This document shows positions 7,960 to 16,290 of a stretch of DNA of 55,008 nucleotides, piece after piece (position 1 is the first letter of the stretch; each line of letters opens with the position of its first letter). Source of the DNA: Halobacillus massiliensis (GTDB lineage Bacteria; Bacillota; Bacilli; Bacillales; Halobacillaceae). A program made the position numbers and the translations under genes. The DNA is taken from positions 3,036,209 to 3,091,216 of the forward strand of contig NZ_LT800499.1 of the NCBI RefSeq assembly GCF_900166625.1. The letters are read 5' to 3'. Below the pieces are notes generated by a model. It worked only from the letters and a program-made list of their open reading frames with translations. It ran no database searches and was not told where the DNA came from.

Positions 7960-9078
7960 TTAGTTTACAATTCCATGCTGCTGAATAGTGACATCTACCT
8001 TTGTATTGAATTGGACCTCTTTATATTTTTCAGTCCAGTCTATTTTTTCCCACAGTTCTGGATGATAGCCCTTTATCCTTCTACCAACTCCAAATACATC
8101 ACTGTTTGCTTCCTGAGTTTTAGCAAGGATTTCTTCTGAGTCTTTCGTAAGAACCTCTGTAAGCTTTTTACTTATGTCTTTAATTATTTTATCATTAACT
8201 AAATGATCGTGAGGATACTCAGTAATTCTGACATCCAGCTTTAATTTGAGGTCAACTTCAATATTCTCACCCTTAGGACGGACTTTCATTTTACGATCTT
8301 CCTTTATCACATTAATCGTGACGTAATCAAGAACCGGTTCACGGCCATAGTCGGAAACTTTTTTAGTCATTTGGGCTATTTTTCCTTTATACCCCAAAAG
8401 AAGCATCAACAAAGCCGCATCCTCTGATTCAATTTTTTCTCCTGTATAATGATCGTCATGTATGAGAGCCAGTCCATTATACGTTACTACTTCATTTTCC
8501 GTATCGACCTTTAATAATGGAATAGTAAAATCCTGTCCATCTTCTATTAATTCAGCACAAAGAAGCTGCAAATTCTCTCCCGTTGAGTGGGATACATTTG
8601 CCGAAGCTTCCACAATCCCGCTTATATAATCACTGATTGTCTTAATTCCTGTAGCTTTAAATTCAATCACTTCCCGGGCTTCCCCTTCTACAATGGCAAG
8701 CTGAGCATTGAGGTTACTGTTTGGATTACGATAGATAGCGTCCAGGACCGGATATACATCCTGCTTTGCAAGATCCTCTCCTAATAAATAAACTTTAATT
8801 TTAGCAGGATTAAGATTGTTTTCCACCATTCTGTCCATCTGGTCACTTGCCTGTAAAGGAGTATGAGCCTCGGTAGTTAAAGTCTGAATAAATTCCTGAT
8901 GCCCCCCCATTTCTCCTCCCTTGACCGTTGGAATAGAAACCGTCTGAACAATCTTTTCATCTTCCCCAAGGTCGAATCCAGATGACAGGATAAGCTTTAC
9001 ATTTTTAAACTGCCGAGTATCCCAGCAGCCTGTTAAAAGGAGTAAGGAGCATAATAAAACTAATAAAACTTTTCTCAT
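7960..9078 (-). CDS. Ger(x)C spore germination lipoprotein
   Basis: This 372-residue C subunit of a GerA-type nutrient germinant receptor sits in the spore inner membrane. A signal peptide ends in the lipobox LLTGC, so Cys18 is the lipidated residue. The following CWDTRQFKNV segment is the standard GerAC N-terminus, and the C-terminal half carries the mixed alpha/beta domain seen in GerBC. Its start overlaps the end of gerB by 4 bases (ATGA). As the third gene of an A-B-C operon it probably follows forespore-specific expression, as in B. subtilis, but I could not identify a convincing sigma-G promoter. Confidence 0.95.
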   Translation of the reverse strand: MRKVLLVLLCSLLLLTGCWDTRQFKNVKLILSSGFDLGEDEKIVQTVSIPTVKGGEMGGHQEFIQTLTTEAHTPLQASDQMDRMVENNLNPAKIKVYLLGEDLAKQDVYPVLDAIYRNPNSNLNAQLAIVEGEAREVIEFKATGIKTISDYISGIVEASANVSHSTGENLQLLCAELIEDGQDFTIPLLKVDTENEVVTYNGLALIHDDHYTGEKIESEDAALLMLLLGYKGKIAQMTKKVSDYGREPVLDYVTINVIKEDRKMKVRPKGENIEVDLKLKLDVRITEYPHDHLVNDKIIKDISKKLTEVLTKDSEEILAKTQEANSDVFGVGRRIKGYHPELWEKIDWTEKYKEVQFNTKVDVTIQQHGIVN

Positions 9079-10175
9079 ACCGCTCCCTCTTTTCTGTTTT
9101 TTTTTCTCAGTAGACTAACAATTAATATAAGGAAAGGGAATAAAACTGAAAAAAAATAACCGCCTTTCCCTACATATGTACTTAACTTATCAAGCTTTGT
9201 AAAATCGTAACCAATCAAAAGCGACATGATAAAAGAAAGAATAGCAATCGAAAACATAAAAAGTTTTGGTTTATTTTTCCCGATAAGACGTGTTGAGCCT
9301 AAAGTTGCCATGTATAAGTAAGTAGTATAAGAAGTGGCCACAAATACCATCCACATTGCAATAAAAAACAGATCCACTCGAGCAATGATAGGAAATTGAT
9401 AAGCTTTCAGCATGTATAACACTGGTTCCGGTACGAGAGCAATTTCCTGTGTGCCAAAAACCGTAAAAGTAGCAAAAACGACAGCCAGATAAAATATAGT
9501 TACCGTCCAGTGTGCATAAATGATTGTCTTCAGCTTGTCTTTTGCATTTCCTTCTACTTTAGAATAAACAACAAGGGAAACGATAAAACCCAGCAAGGCA
9601 ATCATCCCTTTATCTACGCCTGCAAGAATTGTTTTAAACCCTGCATGTCCCATTGGAAACAGATATATTAGTTGAGCTTCCTTTACAGCATAAAAGATAA
9701 ATACAATCATAAATACCAATAAGATGGAAAACATCGTATAAATTCGGGCCAATACAATAAAACGGCAGCAGGCGATATATAAACTGACTAAGATCATCAT
9801 TGCGGATAACACCCAAAAAGGAGTATTAGGCAGTACCCATAAGCTGATCATCCGACCGAACAGAATAAGAACTAATACACTCACAGAAATAAAATATAGG
9901 ATATAAAAAAAAGAAAAGAATTTTCCTATCCATTTTGAGAGCACATTCTCCAGAATTTGAAAATAATCCAGCTCAGCATGCTGCTTGGCCAGTACCCAAA
10001 AGAAAATTAAAAGAATTTGAATAATAATCCCAGCCGCCAGTAAAGACATCCAGCCATCCTGCTTAGCTGCTGAATGCAGTTCATATGGCATCGTCATTAC
10101 TCCCACCCCAATTTGGGTCTGAATAATAATGAAGAAGAACTGACGTCTGGACACTTTACTGTTTTGATTTTCCAT
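9075..10175 (-). CDS. GerB-type germination permease (GerAB family)
   Basis: This 366-residue B subunit of the germinant receptor is an APC-superfamily-like membrane protein with about ten helices. The family N-terminus is visible as RRQFFFIIIQTQIGVGVMTMP. In B. subtilis this subunit binds the amino acid germinant. The ATG at 10175 (MENQNSK) is chosen over a start 33 bases upstream because it has the AGGGAG site and limits the overlap with gerA to 20 bases. The germinant cannot be predicted from sequence alone. Confidence 0.94.
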   Translation of the reverse strand: MENQNSKVSRRQFFFIIIQTQIGVGVMTMPYELHSAAKQDGWMSLLAAGIIIQILLIFFWVLAKQHAELDYFQILENVLSKWIGKFFSFFYILYFISVSVLVLILFGRMISLWVLPNTPFWVLSAMMILVSLYIACCRFIVLARIYTMFSILLVFMIVFIFYAVKEAQLIYLFPMGHAGFKTILAGVDKGMIALLGFIVSLVVYSKVEGNAKDKLKTIIYAHWTVTIFYLAVVFATFTVFGTQEIALVPEPVLYMLKAYQFPIIARVDLFFIAMWMVFVATSYTTYLYMATLGSTRLIGKNKPKLFMFSIAILSFIMSLLIGYDFTKLDKLSTYVGKGGYFFSVLFPFLILIVSLLRKKNRKEGAV

Positions 10176-11682
10176 TCTTCTTCCACTCCCTCGCCTTTTC
10201 AACAGCAATATCTGTCATCGGATGAGCATCTTTCGGCCGCTTTTTCATCAAAAAGACCGGAACCCTTACAAATGTGTCTTTTAAATCCCTGAAAGATAGC
10301 GGTGCTATAGGGGACAAATAAGGAACTCCAAAAGACTCCAACTTCGCCAGGTGGATCGAGATAAACATAAGTCCAAGAACTAATCCGACAAATCCGAGGG
10401 TACCTGATAATAGAATTAAAGGAAACGTCAGCATCCTGAGGGTGGTACTTAATTCATTTGAAGGCACTACAAACGAAGATATAGCGGTCAATGCAACTAC
10501 GATAATCATTACGTTTGATACTAGCCCTGCCCGTACAACAGCATCCCCAATAACAAGTCCTCCAACAATACCAATAGTCTGCCCGACAGGAGATGGCAGC
10601 CGTATCCCCGCTTCTCTGATAAGCTCAATAATGACCACCATCACGAGTGCTTCAATCAGTGGGGGAAATGCAATTTCGTTAATGGAGGCTTTTACAGGAG
10701 TGACCAAATCGTCTGGAATCACTTCAAAATGAAAGCTGACGATTGCAATATAAACAGCTGGAAGTCCAACAGCGATTAAAAAGCTGGAAAATCGAATCAG
10801 CCGGACAAAGGTTCCGTTGTACCAGCGCATGTTGTAGTCATCCGGTGACTGATAGAACATAAAAAAAGTAGAAGGGGCGATTAGCGCTGTAGGGCTCCCT
10901 TCCGACATAAGCGCGATTCTTCCTTCCATCAGATTGGCAACCACCTTGTCCGGTCTTTCCGTATTCAGCATCTGGGGAAATGGTGATCGAGGAGAATCCT
11001 CAATAAATTCTTCCATGTATCCAGGGCTCTGAATTTTGTCGACCTTTACTCCTCTTATTCTATCTTCAATTTTCTGTATAATTTCAGGGTCTGCAATACC
11101 GTCCATATATATAACAGCTATATTTGTGTTAGTCTTTTTCCCTACTTTATAAAATTTCACGACGAGGTCTTTATGTTCAATACGCTTTCTAACAAGGTTA
11201 ATATTAATCATGATATTTTCAATAAAACCATCGTGTGCTCCGCGGACAACCTTTTCGTTTTCAGGCTCTCTTGCCGTACGGTTAAAAGCGGAAGTTACAT
11301 TAAACTGAGAAATCTCATCACTTCCATTTTCAATATAAATAGCATGCCCCATCAGCAGGCTGTCCATTGCTTCCTCTATATTAGTCGTAATCTTTGAGTT
11401 AGGTATACTCTTAATAGAATCTACATGTCCATTCTCAATTGGAGAAAAAATAATCTCCTGGATCTTTTCCTGTTCAGCCAGTGTTTCAATAAAAAGCAAA
11501 GCGGCCTCGCCTTTATTTAAAACACGGACCTTTAAGTCCTGGGTCCTTTTAAAGCTGTTAAGTATATAGTCAATGTTAGCCGACAATTTTTTTGAAGCAG
11601 GAACTTGAGGTTCCTCTGCACTCTCTATCGTCTGCCGGTCCTCTTTCTTATCATTCTGAAATAAATTTTTAAAGAATCCCAT
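10156..11682 (-). CDS. GerA-type spore germination receptor subunit
   Basis: This 508-residue A subunit has a soluble N-terminal region of about 280 residues followed by four to five membrane helices and a basic C-terminal tail. Family hallmarks include RGAHDGFIENIMININLVRKRI, split here as RGAHDGF and ENIMININL, then SPFPQMLNTERPDKV, the LMEGRIALMSEGSP loop and RLPSPVGQTIGIVGG in the membrane part. The ATG at 11682 follows GGGTGAT; the upstream in-frame GTG lies inside that site. First gene of the gerA-gerB-gerC operon; it starts spore germination when a nutrient binds. Confidence 0.96.
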   Translation of the reverse strand: MGFFKNLFQNDKKEDRQTIESAEEPQVPASKKLSANIDYILNSFKRTQDLKVRVLNKGEAALLFIETLAEQEKIQEIIFSPIENGHVDSIKSIPNSKITTNIEEAMDSLLMGHAIYIENGSDEISQFNVTSAFNRTAREPENEKVVRGAHDGFIENIMININLVRKRIEHKDLVVKFYKVGKKTNTNIAVIYMDGIADPEIIQKIEDRIRGVKVDKIQSPGYMEEFIEDSPRSPFPQMLNTERPDKVVANLMEGRIALMSEGSPTALIAPSTFFMFYQSPDDYNMRWYNGTFVRLIRFSSFLIAVGLPAVYIAIVSFHFEVIPDDLVTPVKASINEIAFPPLIEALVMVVIIELIREAGIRLPSPVGQTIGIVGGLVIGDAVVRAGLVSNVMIIVVALTAISSFVVPSNELSTTLRMLTFPLILLSGTLGFVGLVLGLMFISIHLAKLESFGVPYLSPIAPLSFRDLKDTFVRVPVFLMKKRPKDAHPMTDIAVEKAREWKKNGKSKQ

Positions 11683-11782
11683 GTATATCACCCATACTTA
11701 GAGTGAGTCATTTCTGGTATTTTATGCATTTGTAAGAAGTTTTTTAAAGTATCATGCCTTCTAAGGTGTATCAGCAAACATA

Positions 11783-11818
11783 AAGAAAAGCTGTCGAGAA
11801 CTTCTCGACAGCTTTTCT
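11783..11818 (-). terminator. Terminator after pbuG
   Basis: A 16-base stem, GAAAAGCTGTCGAGAA with its complement, has T runs on both strands. It lies between pbuG and the gerA promoter region. Confidence 0.85.
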
Positions 11819-11821
11819 CAT

Positions 11822-13117
11822 TTAATGACTAGGGAAGAATATCATTTGAATAACAAAAATTACGCCGAACAAGTAAAGAATCCAGTGTACTTCTTTCCCT
11901 TTCCCGCTGAATAATTTCATCAGCGGGTACGTAATAAAACCAAGCGCTATTCCTGTGGCTATACTCGAGGTTAATGGCATCGTCAATATAATGATAAAAG
12001 CCGGAAATGCTTCATCAAAGGCCTTCCAATTCACCTTCGCCAACCCTTCCATCATAAAACAGCCAACAATGATTAGAACGGGAGCAGTAATAGCCGGAAG
12101 GCCCGATACCGCACCCACAAGCGGTGAAAAGAAAATAGATAAGAAGAATAGCACGGCCACCACAACAGTAGTCAACCCTGTTCTCCCGCCTGCAGCAACA
12201 CCGGAGGAAGACTCAATGTAAGCTGAAGATGGACTTGTTCCAAACATCGCACCGGCCGTAGTAGCGGTTGCGTCTGCCATTAGAGCTGCACGGGCTCTAG
12301 GCAGACTTCCGTCTTTACGTATAAAACCTGCCTGCTCAGCTACACCAATCATCGTTCCAGTTGTATCAAAAATAGTAACAAGTAAGAATGCGAAAATAAC
12401 CGTGTATAATCCGTTGCTGAAAACCCCGGCAAGATCCATGTCCCAAAATACCGGAGCAGGAGGGGATGATACAACCCCATTCTCAAAGGAAAGCTGTCCA
12501 GTGAAGAGGCCGATTACCGCTGTAACGATCATTCCTAAAAATAACGCACCTGTTACATTTCGGGCGATTAATATTAATGTAACGAACAAACCGATAATTG
12601 TTAAAAAAGTTCCTGGAGCTGCCAGATCTCCAAGTGTTATCAAAGTAGCTTCGCTCGCAACAATGATACCGGACATTCTCAGTCCTAGAAAAGCGATAAA
12701 TAAACCAATTCCTGCGGTTATCCCATATTTTAACGAGGGAGGAATTGCTGTAATCAGGATTTCCCGCAGCCTCGTTAAGCTTAAAATGACAAACAATATT
12801 CCAGCTAAAAATACAGTTCCCAGAATAACAGGGTAACTGACATCCTGCTGGACAACTTCTGTAACGAAATAGGCGTTCATTCCCATGCCTGGTGCAATGG
12901 CAATTGGATAGTTAGCTGCAAGGGCCATAATTAATGTACCAATGATAGCAGCAAGCACAGTTGCCATAAAGACCTGTTCAAACGGCAGTCCTGCTTCGGA
13001 AAGAATCGCCGGATTGACGACAACAATATATACCATCGTTAAAAATGTCGTAACTCCAGCAATGAGTTCTGTTCGGACATTTGTATGATTTTCATTTAGA
13101 CGAAATCTATTTAGCAA
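11822..13117 (-). CDS. pbuG: Hypoxanthine/guanine permease (NCS2, AzgA-like)
   Basis: This 431-residue purine permease has about twelve to fourteen helices. Family motifs are present: GVTTFLTMVYIVVVNP at the first helix, APGMGMNAYF at about residue 80, and GTSPSSAYIESSSGVAAGGRTG in the substrate region (given as GTSPSSAYIES and GVAAGGRTG). B. subtilis PbuG imports hypoxanthine and guanine. I prefer the TTG at 13117 because the N-terminus MLNRFRLNENHTNVRTE then aligns in length with PbuG; a GTG at 13126 is also possible. A PurR-type operator overlaps the promoter, which supports purine repression. Confidence 0.93.
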   Translation of the reverse strand: MLNRFRLNENHTNVRTELIAGVTTFLTMVYIVVVNPAILSEAGLPFEQVFMATVLAAIIGTLIMALAANYPIAIAPGMGMNAYFVTEVVQQDVSYPVILGTVFLAGILFVILSLTRLREILITAIPPSLKYGITAGIGLFIAFLGLRMSGIIVASEATLITLGDLAAPGTFLTIIGLFVTLILIARNVTGALFLGMIVTAVIGLFTGQLSFENGVVSSPPAPVFWDMDLAGVFSNGLYTVIFAFLLVTIFDTTGTMIGVAEQAGFIRKDGSLPRARAALMADATATTAGAMFGTSPSSAYIESSSGVAAGGRTGLTTVVVAVLFFLSIFFSPLVGAVSGLPAITAPVLIIVGCFMMEGLAKVNWKAFDEAFPAFIIILTMPLTSSIATGIALGFITYPLMKLFSGKGKEVHWILYLFGVIFVIQMIFFPSH

Positions 13118-13159
13118 AAGAAACACCTGTCTTTCCGATTGATTTAACCAACATTTACT

Positions 13160-13188
13160 ATAATATTATTTTTACGAACAAATTACAA
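13160..13188 (-). promoter_or_regulatory. Sigma-A promoter of pbuG
   Basis: A -35 TTGTAA (13183-13188) and a -10 TATTAT (13160-13165) are spaced 17 bases and are embedded in the PurR-type operator region. Confidence 0.65.
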
Positions 13189-13213
13189 CAGTTTGTTTCA
13201 AATGTTCGTGTTT
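13170..13213. promoter_or_regulatory. PurR box pair upstream of pbuG
   Basis: CGAAC at 13175-13179 and its inverse GTTCG at 13204-13208 have AT-rich flanks that fit the Pur box AWWWCCGAACWWT on both arms. The inverted pair straddles the -35 region. B. subtilis pbuG belongs to the PurR regulon. Confidence 0.7.
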
Positions 13214-13248
13214 CAACCAATATTACGAGCTTTTCCCCCCTTCATAGC

Positions 13249-13286
13249 AAAAAAACAGGATGCCTTAGTATGAATGGCATCCCGTT
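13249..13286 (-). terminator. Terminator after ydbT
   Basis: The stem ACAGGATGCC/GGCATCCCGT has one G:T pair and is followed by seven T on the minus strand. Confidence 0.8.
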
Positions 13287-14740
13287 TAATTAGTATCTTT
13301 ATTTTTAGAATGGCTGTACCATCGATAGATCTTAGTCATGTCTTCCTCATTTAAATAGAGAATACGAGCACTTTCTCCACCAATCCCTGATTTCAGCACC
13401 GAAACTAAAGAAGCTAGTTTTGCTCTTCTTTGAAATATCGTCTGGTCTTTTGTCAATGACTGAATTCTATGCTTTTTCATAATATATGTCCGCTTAACAA
13501 AAAACCTGGTAACGAACAGCAGCTGTCGGGTATTTAAATTCCACCCGGAATGACGGTAAGAAGCATATCCAAGAATCCCAAAAATGAGAACAGCCGCCGT
13601 TGAAAGCAAGCCGAGCGGATAAAATATAATACTGACAGGAATTGAAACTAGAATAAAAAACCATGTAAACCTTATTATATAGCGTATCATTGAACGTTTT
13701 GGCGGATGTTCCACAGGCACATCTACTTCATACCCGGAAATCATTGAACGAATGGATTCCTCTACTTTGTCTCTTTTTATTAAAGGCAGAACACGCATGG
13801 AATGCTCCTGACCGCCTTGAAGAGAACCGCCTGCACTAATAATTGTGACCGTAGCAAAGCCTAAAGGTTCCCGAATAATATTCTCATCGATTCTCAATCC
13901 CTGAATACGATTTAGAGGGATCGTCACCTGTTTTTTTTCCAAAAGGCCGCGTGTAATAATTAAATCTCCATTTTCTAAAAAGATGGAAAAGTTAGCATAC
14001 CGCAGAATGGTGAGAATAACAGAGATGCTATAAGCAATCAGCAATACAAAAAGAATCCCTAAAGCTATCATAAGAAACCCAAATTGCAGCCAGCCGATCA
14101 CTTCCTCATAAATCGCATCAACTGGAAGAAACTCAAGACCTTGCGATAAGAAGACGAGTACCCCGGAGATTACAACACCTGCTCCACCTGAAGTCACAGC
14201 CATTACTATAATGTCACGCATTCCCATCTGATAGACAAGCTTTCGATTAGAAGCAGGCTCAATATCTTCTTCCCCTGCAAAACCACGCTTATGCTGATCG
14301 ATCAGACGTTCAAGGTTTCTTGCTTCGCTCATCTCAATCGCTGTCAATTCAGCTTCAGCTTTTTGCGGATCAGAAGACCCCGCTGTTTCAACGGTAACTT
14401 TTACTAATTTAAACGGACGGTGTAAAATGCCTTCAGAAAAATCCAGGCTCTGAATTCTTTCAATAGGAATATACCTTTTCTTTTTCAGAAGCAGCCCATG
14501 CTCAATCCGCAATTCTCCTTCTTCGATCCGATAGGTAAACCTCATCCACCGGATGATTCCAGAAATTAAGATAATGACAAGCAAGGTACCGCCGATAATG
14601 TAAGGAAGGAATCCAAGAAAACCTTCTTCTGGATTTCTATTAATAAATAACAAAGCAACTAATGGTAATATGGCATCTTTTAAACCCTTCAAAAAGTGAA
14701 TGAATGCAGATACTGGATGAAGTCGTTTTGGCTCAAACAT
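13286..14740 (-). CDS. ydbT: Bacterial PH domain protein, YdbT type
   Basis: This 484-residue membrane protein has paired N-terminal helices, then three bacterial PH (bPH2, formerly DUF304) units separated by membrane segments. The units are recognised by YRIEEGELRIEHGLLLKKKRYIPIERIQSL (shortened: RIEEGELRIEHG and IPIERIQSLDF), NGDLIITRGLLEKKQ with IPLNRIQGL, and a third degenerate copy near the C-terminus ending in MKKHRIQSLT. B. subtilis YdbST has been linked to membrane stress resistance. It overlaps ydbS by 8 bases, so the two proteins are probably co-translated and may form a complex. Confidence 0.92.
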   Translation of the reverse strand: MFEPKRLHPVSAFIHFLKGLKDAILPLVALLFINRNPEEGFLGFLPYIIGGTLLVIILISGIIRWMRFTYRIEEGELRIEHGLLLKKKRYIPIERIQSLDFSEGILHRPFKLVKVTVETAGSSDPQKAEAELTAIEMSEARNLERLIDQHKRGFAGEEDIEPASNRKLVYQMGMRDIIVMAVTSGGAGVVISGVLVFLSQGLEFLPVDAIYEEVIGWLQFGFLMIALGILFVLLIAYSISVILTILRYANFSIFLENGDLIITRGLLEKKQVTIPLNRIQGLRIDENIIREPLGFATVTIISAGGSLQGGQEHSMRVLPLIKRDKVEESIRSMISGYEVDVPVEHPPKRSMIRYIIRFTWFFILVSIPVSIIFYPLGLLSTAAVLIFGILGYASYRHSGWNLNTRQLLFVTRFFVKRTYIMKKHRIQSLTKDQTIFQRRAKLASLVSVLKSGIGGESARILYLNEEDMTKIYRWYSHSKNKDTN

Positions 14741-15218
14741 CTTCTTCCGCCACCCTTGCTAAAGAAGAAATCGAACGTCTTAATTCCTCTGCTTCCTGCT
14801 CATCAAGGGCCGGTACTTTATGGGTTGTTGCTGCAGTAGAGATGCTGATCGTGGCAAGCTTATACTTTCTTAGCAACGGGCCATGCTCAGTATCTACATG
14901 CTGGACCCTGATCATCGGAACGAGTGTCCTTTTCACAATAAACAATCCATACTGCAGTTCAATTTCCTGATCTCTTACTTCATACCTCCACCTCTTCCAC
15001 CGGATGGACGGGATGACCCCAATGTTTATGATGGCTTCCAGAATAAGAAGAACAAATATAACAACAATTGGCCAAAGGGGCCAACTGAAGAAATATGTAA
15101 GCACACCAATACCAATCGTAAAGATGGCAAAGACCACAGAAGTGAGAATACCATAGACCCTCCAGAGAGAACGTGCGCGGACTGAGATTCTCTGTGCTGG
15201 CGCTTCCATTTGTCCCAT
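14733..15218 (-). CDS. ydbS: Bacterial PH domain protein, YdbS type
   Basis: This 161-residue partner of YdbT has two membrane helices (about residues 30-75) followed by one bPH2 unit with RWKRWRYEVRDQEIELQYG (shortened: RYEVRDQEIELQYG) and VPMIRVQHVDTEHG. I chose the ATG at 15218, 4 bases after the proC stop. The ribosome-binding site is poor (GAAAGG about 14 bases upstream), so an ATG 9 bases further in is possible. It is probably transcribed with proC and ydbT. Confidence 0.88.
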   Translation of the reverse strand: MGQMEAPAQRISVRARSLWRVYGILTSVVFAIFTIGIGVLTYFFSWPLWPIVVIFVLLILEAIINIGVIPSIRWKRWRYEVRDQEIELQYGLFIVKRTLVPMIRVQHVDTEHGPLLRKYKLATISISTAATTHKVPALDEQEAEELRRSISSLARVAEEDV

Positions 15219-15222
15219 GTTA

Positions 15223-16041
15223 CTATTTTTTACCTTTCGATAACTCTTTCGCTCTCTCAGTACAAGCATTTACAGCCTGTATAACGGAGTTGCGCATTCC
15301 TGTCTGTTCCAATGCTGCGACCCCTGCTATTGTCGTACCTGCTGGTGTGCAGACCGCATCCTTTAATTCAGCTGGATGACTGCCTGTCTCAAGAACCATT
15401 TTGGCCGAGCCTTTTACCGTCTGTGCTGCAAGCTTATACGCCTTATCACGGGGAAGTCCTTGCTGAACAGCTCCGTCAGCCATTGCTTCAATGAACATAT
15501 AAACAAATGCAGGAGCGGAACCACTTACCCCAGGAACTGCATCCATCAGCCCTTCGGCAAGTACTTCTGTTTCTCCAAAGCTCTCAAACAGTTCCTTAAC
15601 GCTTGCCAGTTCATCCGCAGTAACAAACTCATTGGGACTCAGTACACTCATCCCTTCTCCGACTAAAGCTGGAGTGTTTGGCATTGAGCGAATCACCTTT
15701 ACATTGAAACCAAAAGCGTTTTTTATAGTATCGATCGTAATCCCTGCAGCTATTGTCACAACAATCGTATTCTCGCGAACCGAGGATTTGATTTCAGCGA
15801 CAACTCCTTGATATATATAAGGTTTAACAGCCAGGAATAAAATATCACTTTCTGCTGCCACCTTTTTATTATCATTTGTTATTTCAATTCCATATTCTTC
15901 AGCCACATAATCAATCGTATCGTCGGTCAGCGCTGTGGCCGAAATTTGATCCGCTTGAAGAACTTTTGCTTGGATCATTCCATGTATCATTGCCTGGCCC
16001 ATCTGGCCGCATCCTATAAATCCAATTTTCTTTTTGTTCAC
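15223..16041 (-). CDS. proC: Pyrroline-5-carboxylate reductase
   Basis: This cytosolic enzyme catalyses the last step of proline synthesis, reducing pyrroline-5-carboxylate with NAD(P)H. The 272 residues match the family length. A Rossmann nucleotide motif GFIGCGQMGQAM lies at the N-terminus. The C-terminal dimer and active-site region is clear from VSGSAPAFVYMFIEA and the near-signature PAELKDAVCTPAGTTI. The GTG start is chosen because AAAGGGG lies 9 bases upstream. Proline is a common osmolyte in halophilic bacilli, so this may serve osmoadaptation, but that is inference. ydbS follows after 4 bases. Confidence 0.96.
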   Translation of the reverse strand: MNKKKIGFIGCGQMGQAMIHGMIQAKVLQADQISATALTDDTIDYVAEEYGIEITNDNKKVAAESDILFLAVKPYIYQGVVAEIKSSVRENTIVVTIAAGITIDTIKNAFGFNVKVIRSMPNTPALVGEGMSVLSPNEFVTADELASVKELFESFGETEVLAEGLMDAVPGVSGSAPAFVYMFIEAMADGAVQQGLPRDKAYKLAAQTVKGSAKMVLETGSHPAELKDAVCTPAGTTIAGVAALEQTGMRNSVIQAVNACTERAKELSKGKK

Positions 16042-16071
16042 CTGACCCAGCCCCTTTCTCATGTGTATTCA

Positions 16072-16100
16072 ATTGTATATGATATTAGGGGGAACGACAA
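16072..16100 (-). promoter_or_regulatory. Probable sigma-A promoter of proC
   Basis: A -35 TTGTCG (16095-16100) and a -10 TACAAT (16072-16077) are spaced 17 bases, giving a short leader to the GTG start. Confidence 0.55.
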
Positions 16101-16254
16101 TGCAGGGCCCGTAAACCTTTTCAAAATAATAAGTCCATCTAGTAAAAAACTCATGTTTTTGGGATAAAGCCTTTACAAATAAGCCTAGCTTATCTATAAT
16201 TAACAGTGTATTCTTCATATCATAACGATTGACCACAAATATCATAGCTGCTAT

Positions 16255-16290
16255 GAAAAAAGCCGAGCTGCCTCAAGCTCGGCTTTTTTC
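16255..16290 (-). terminator. Terminator after the cation/proton antiporter
   Basis: A 15-base stem with AGCCGAGCT and six-base A/T tails contains the last codons and stop of the antiporter gene. Confidence 0.85.

Noticed and set aside
7546-7960. Purine or other known riboswitch upstream of nupC
   Set aside because: I looked for purine, SAM, c-di-GMP, TPP and T-box signatures and found none; the terminator here precedes the nupC promoter instead of following it.
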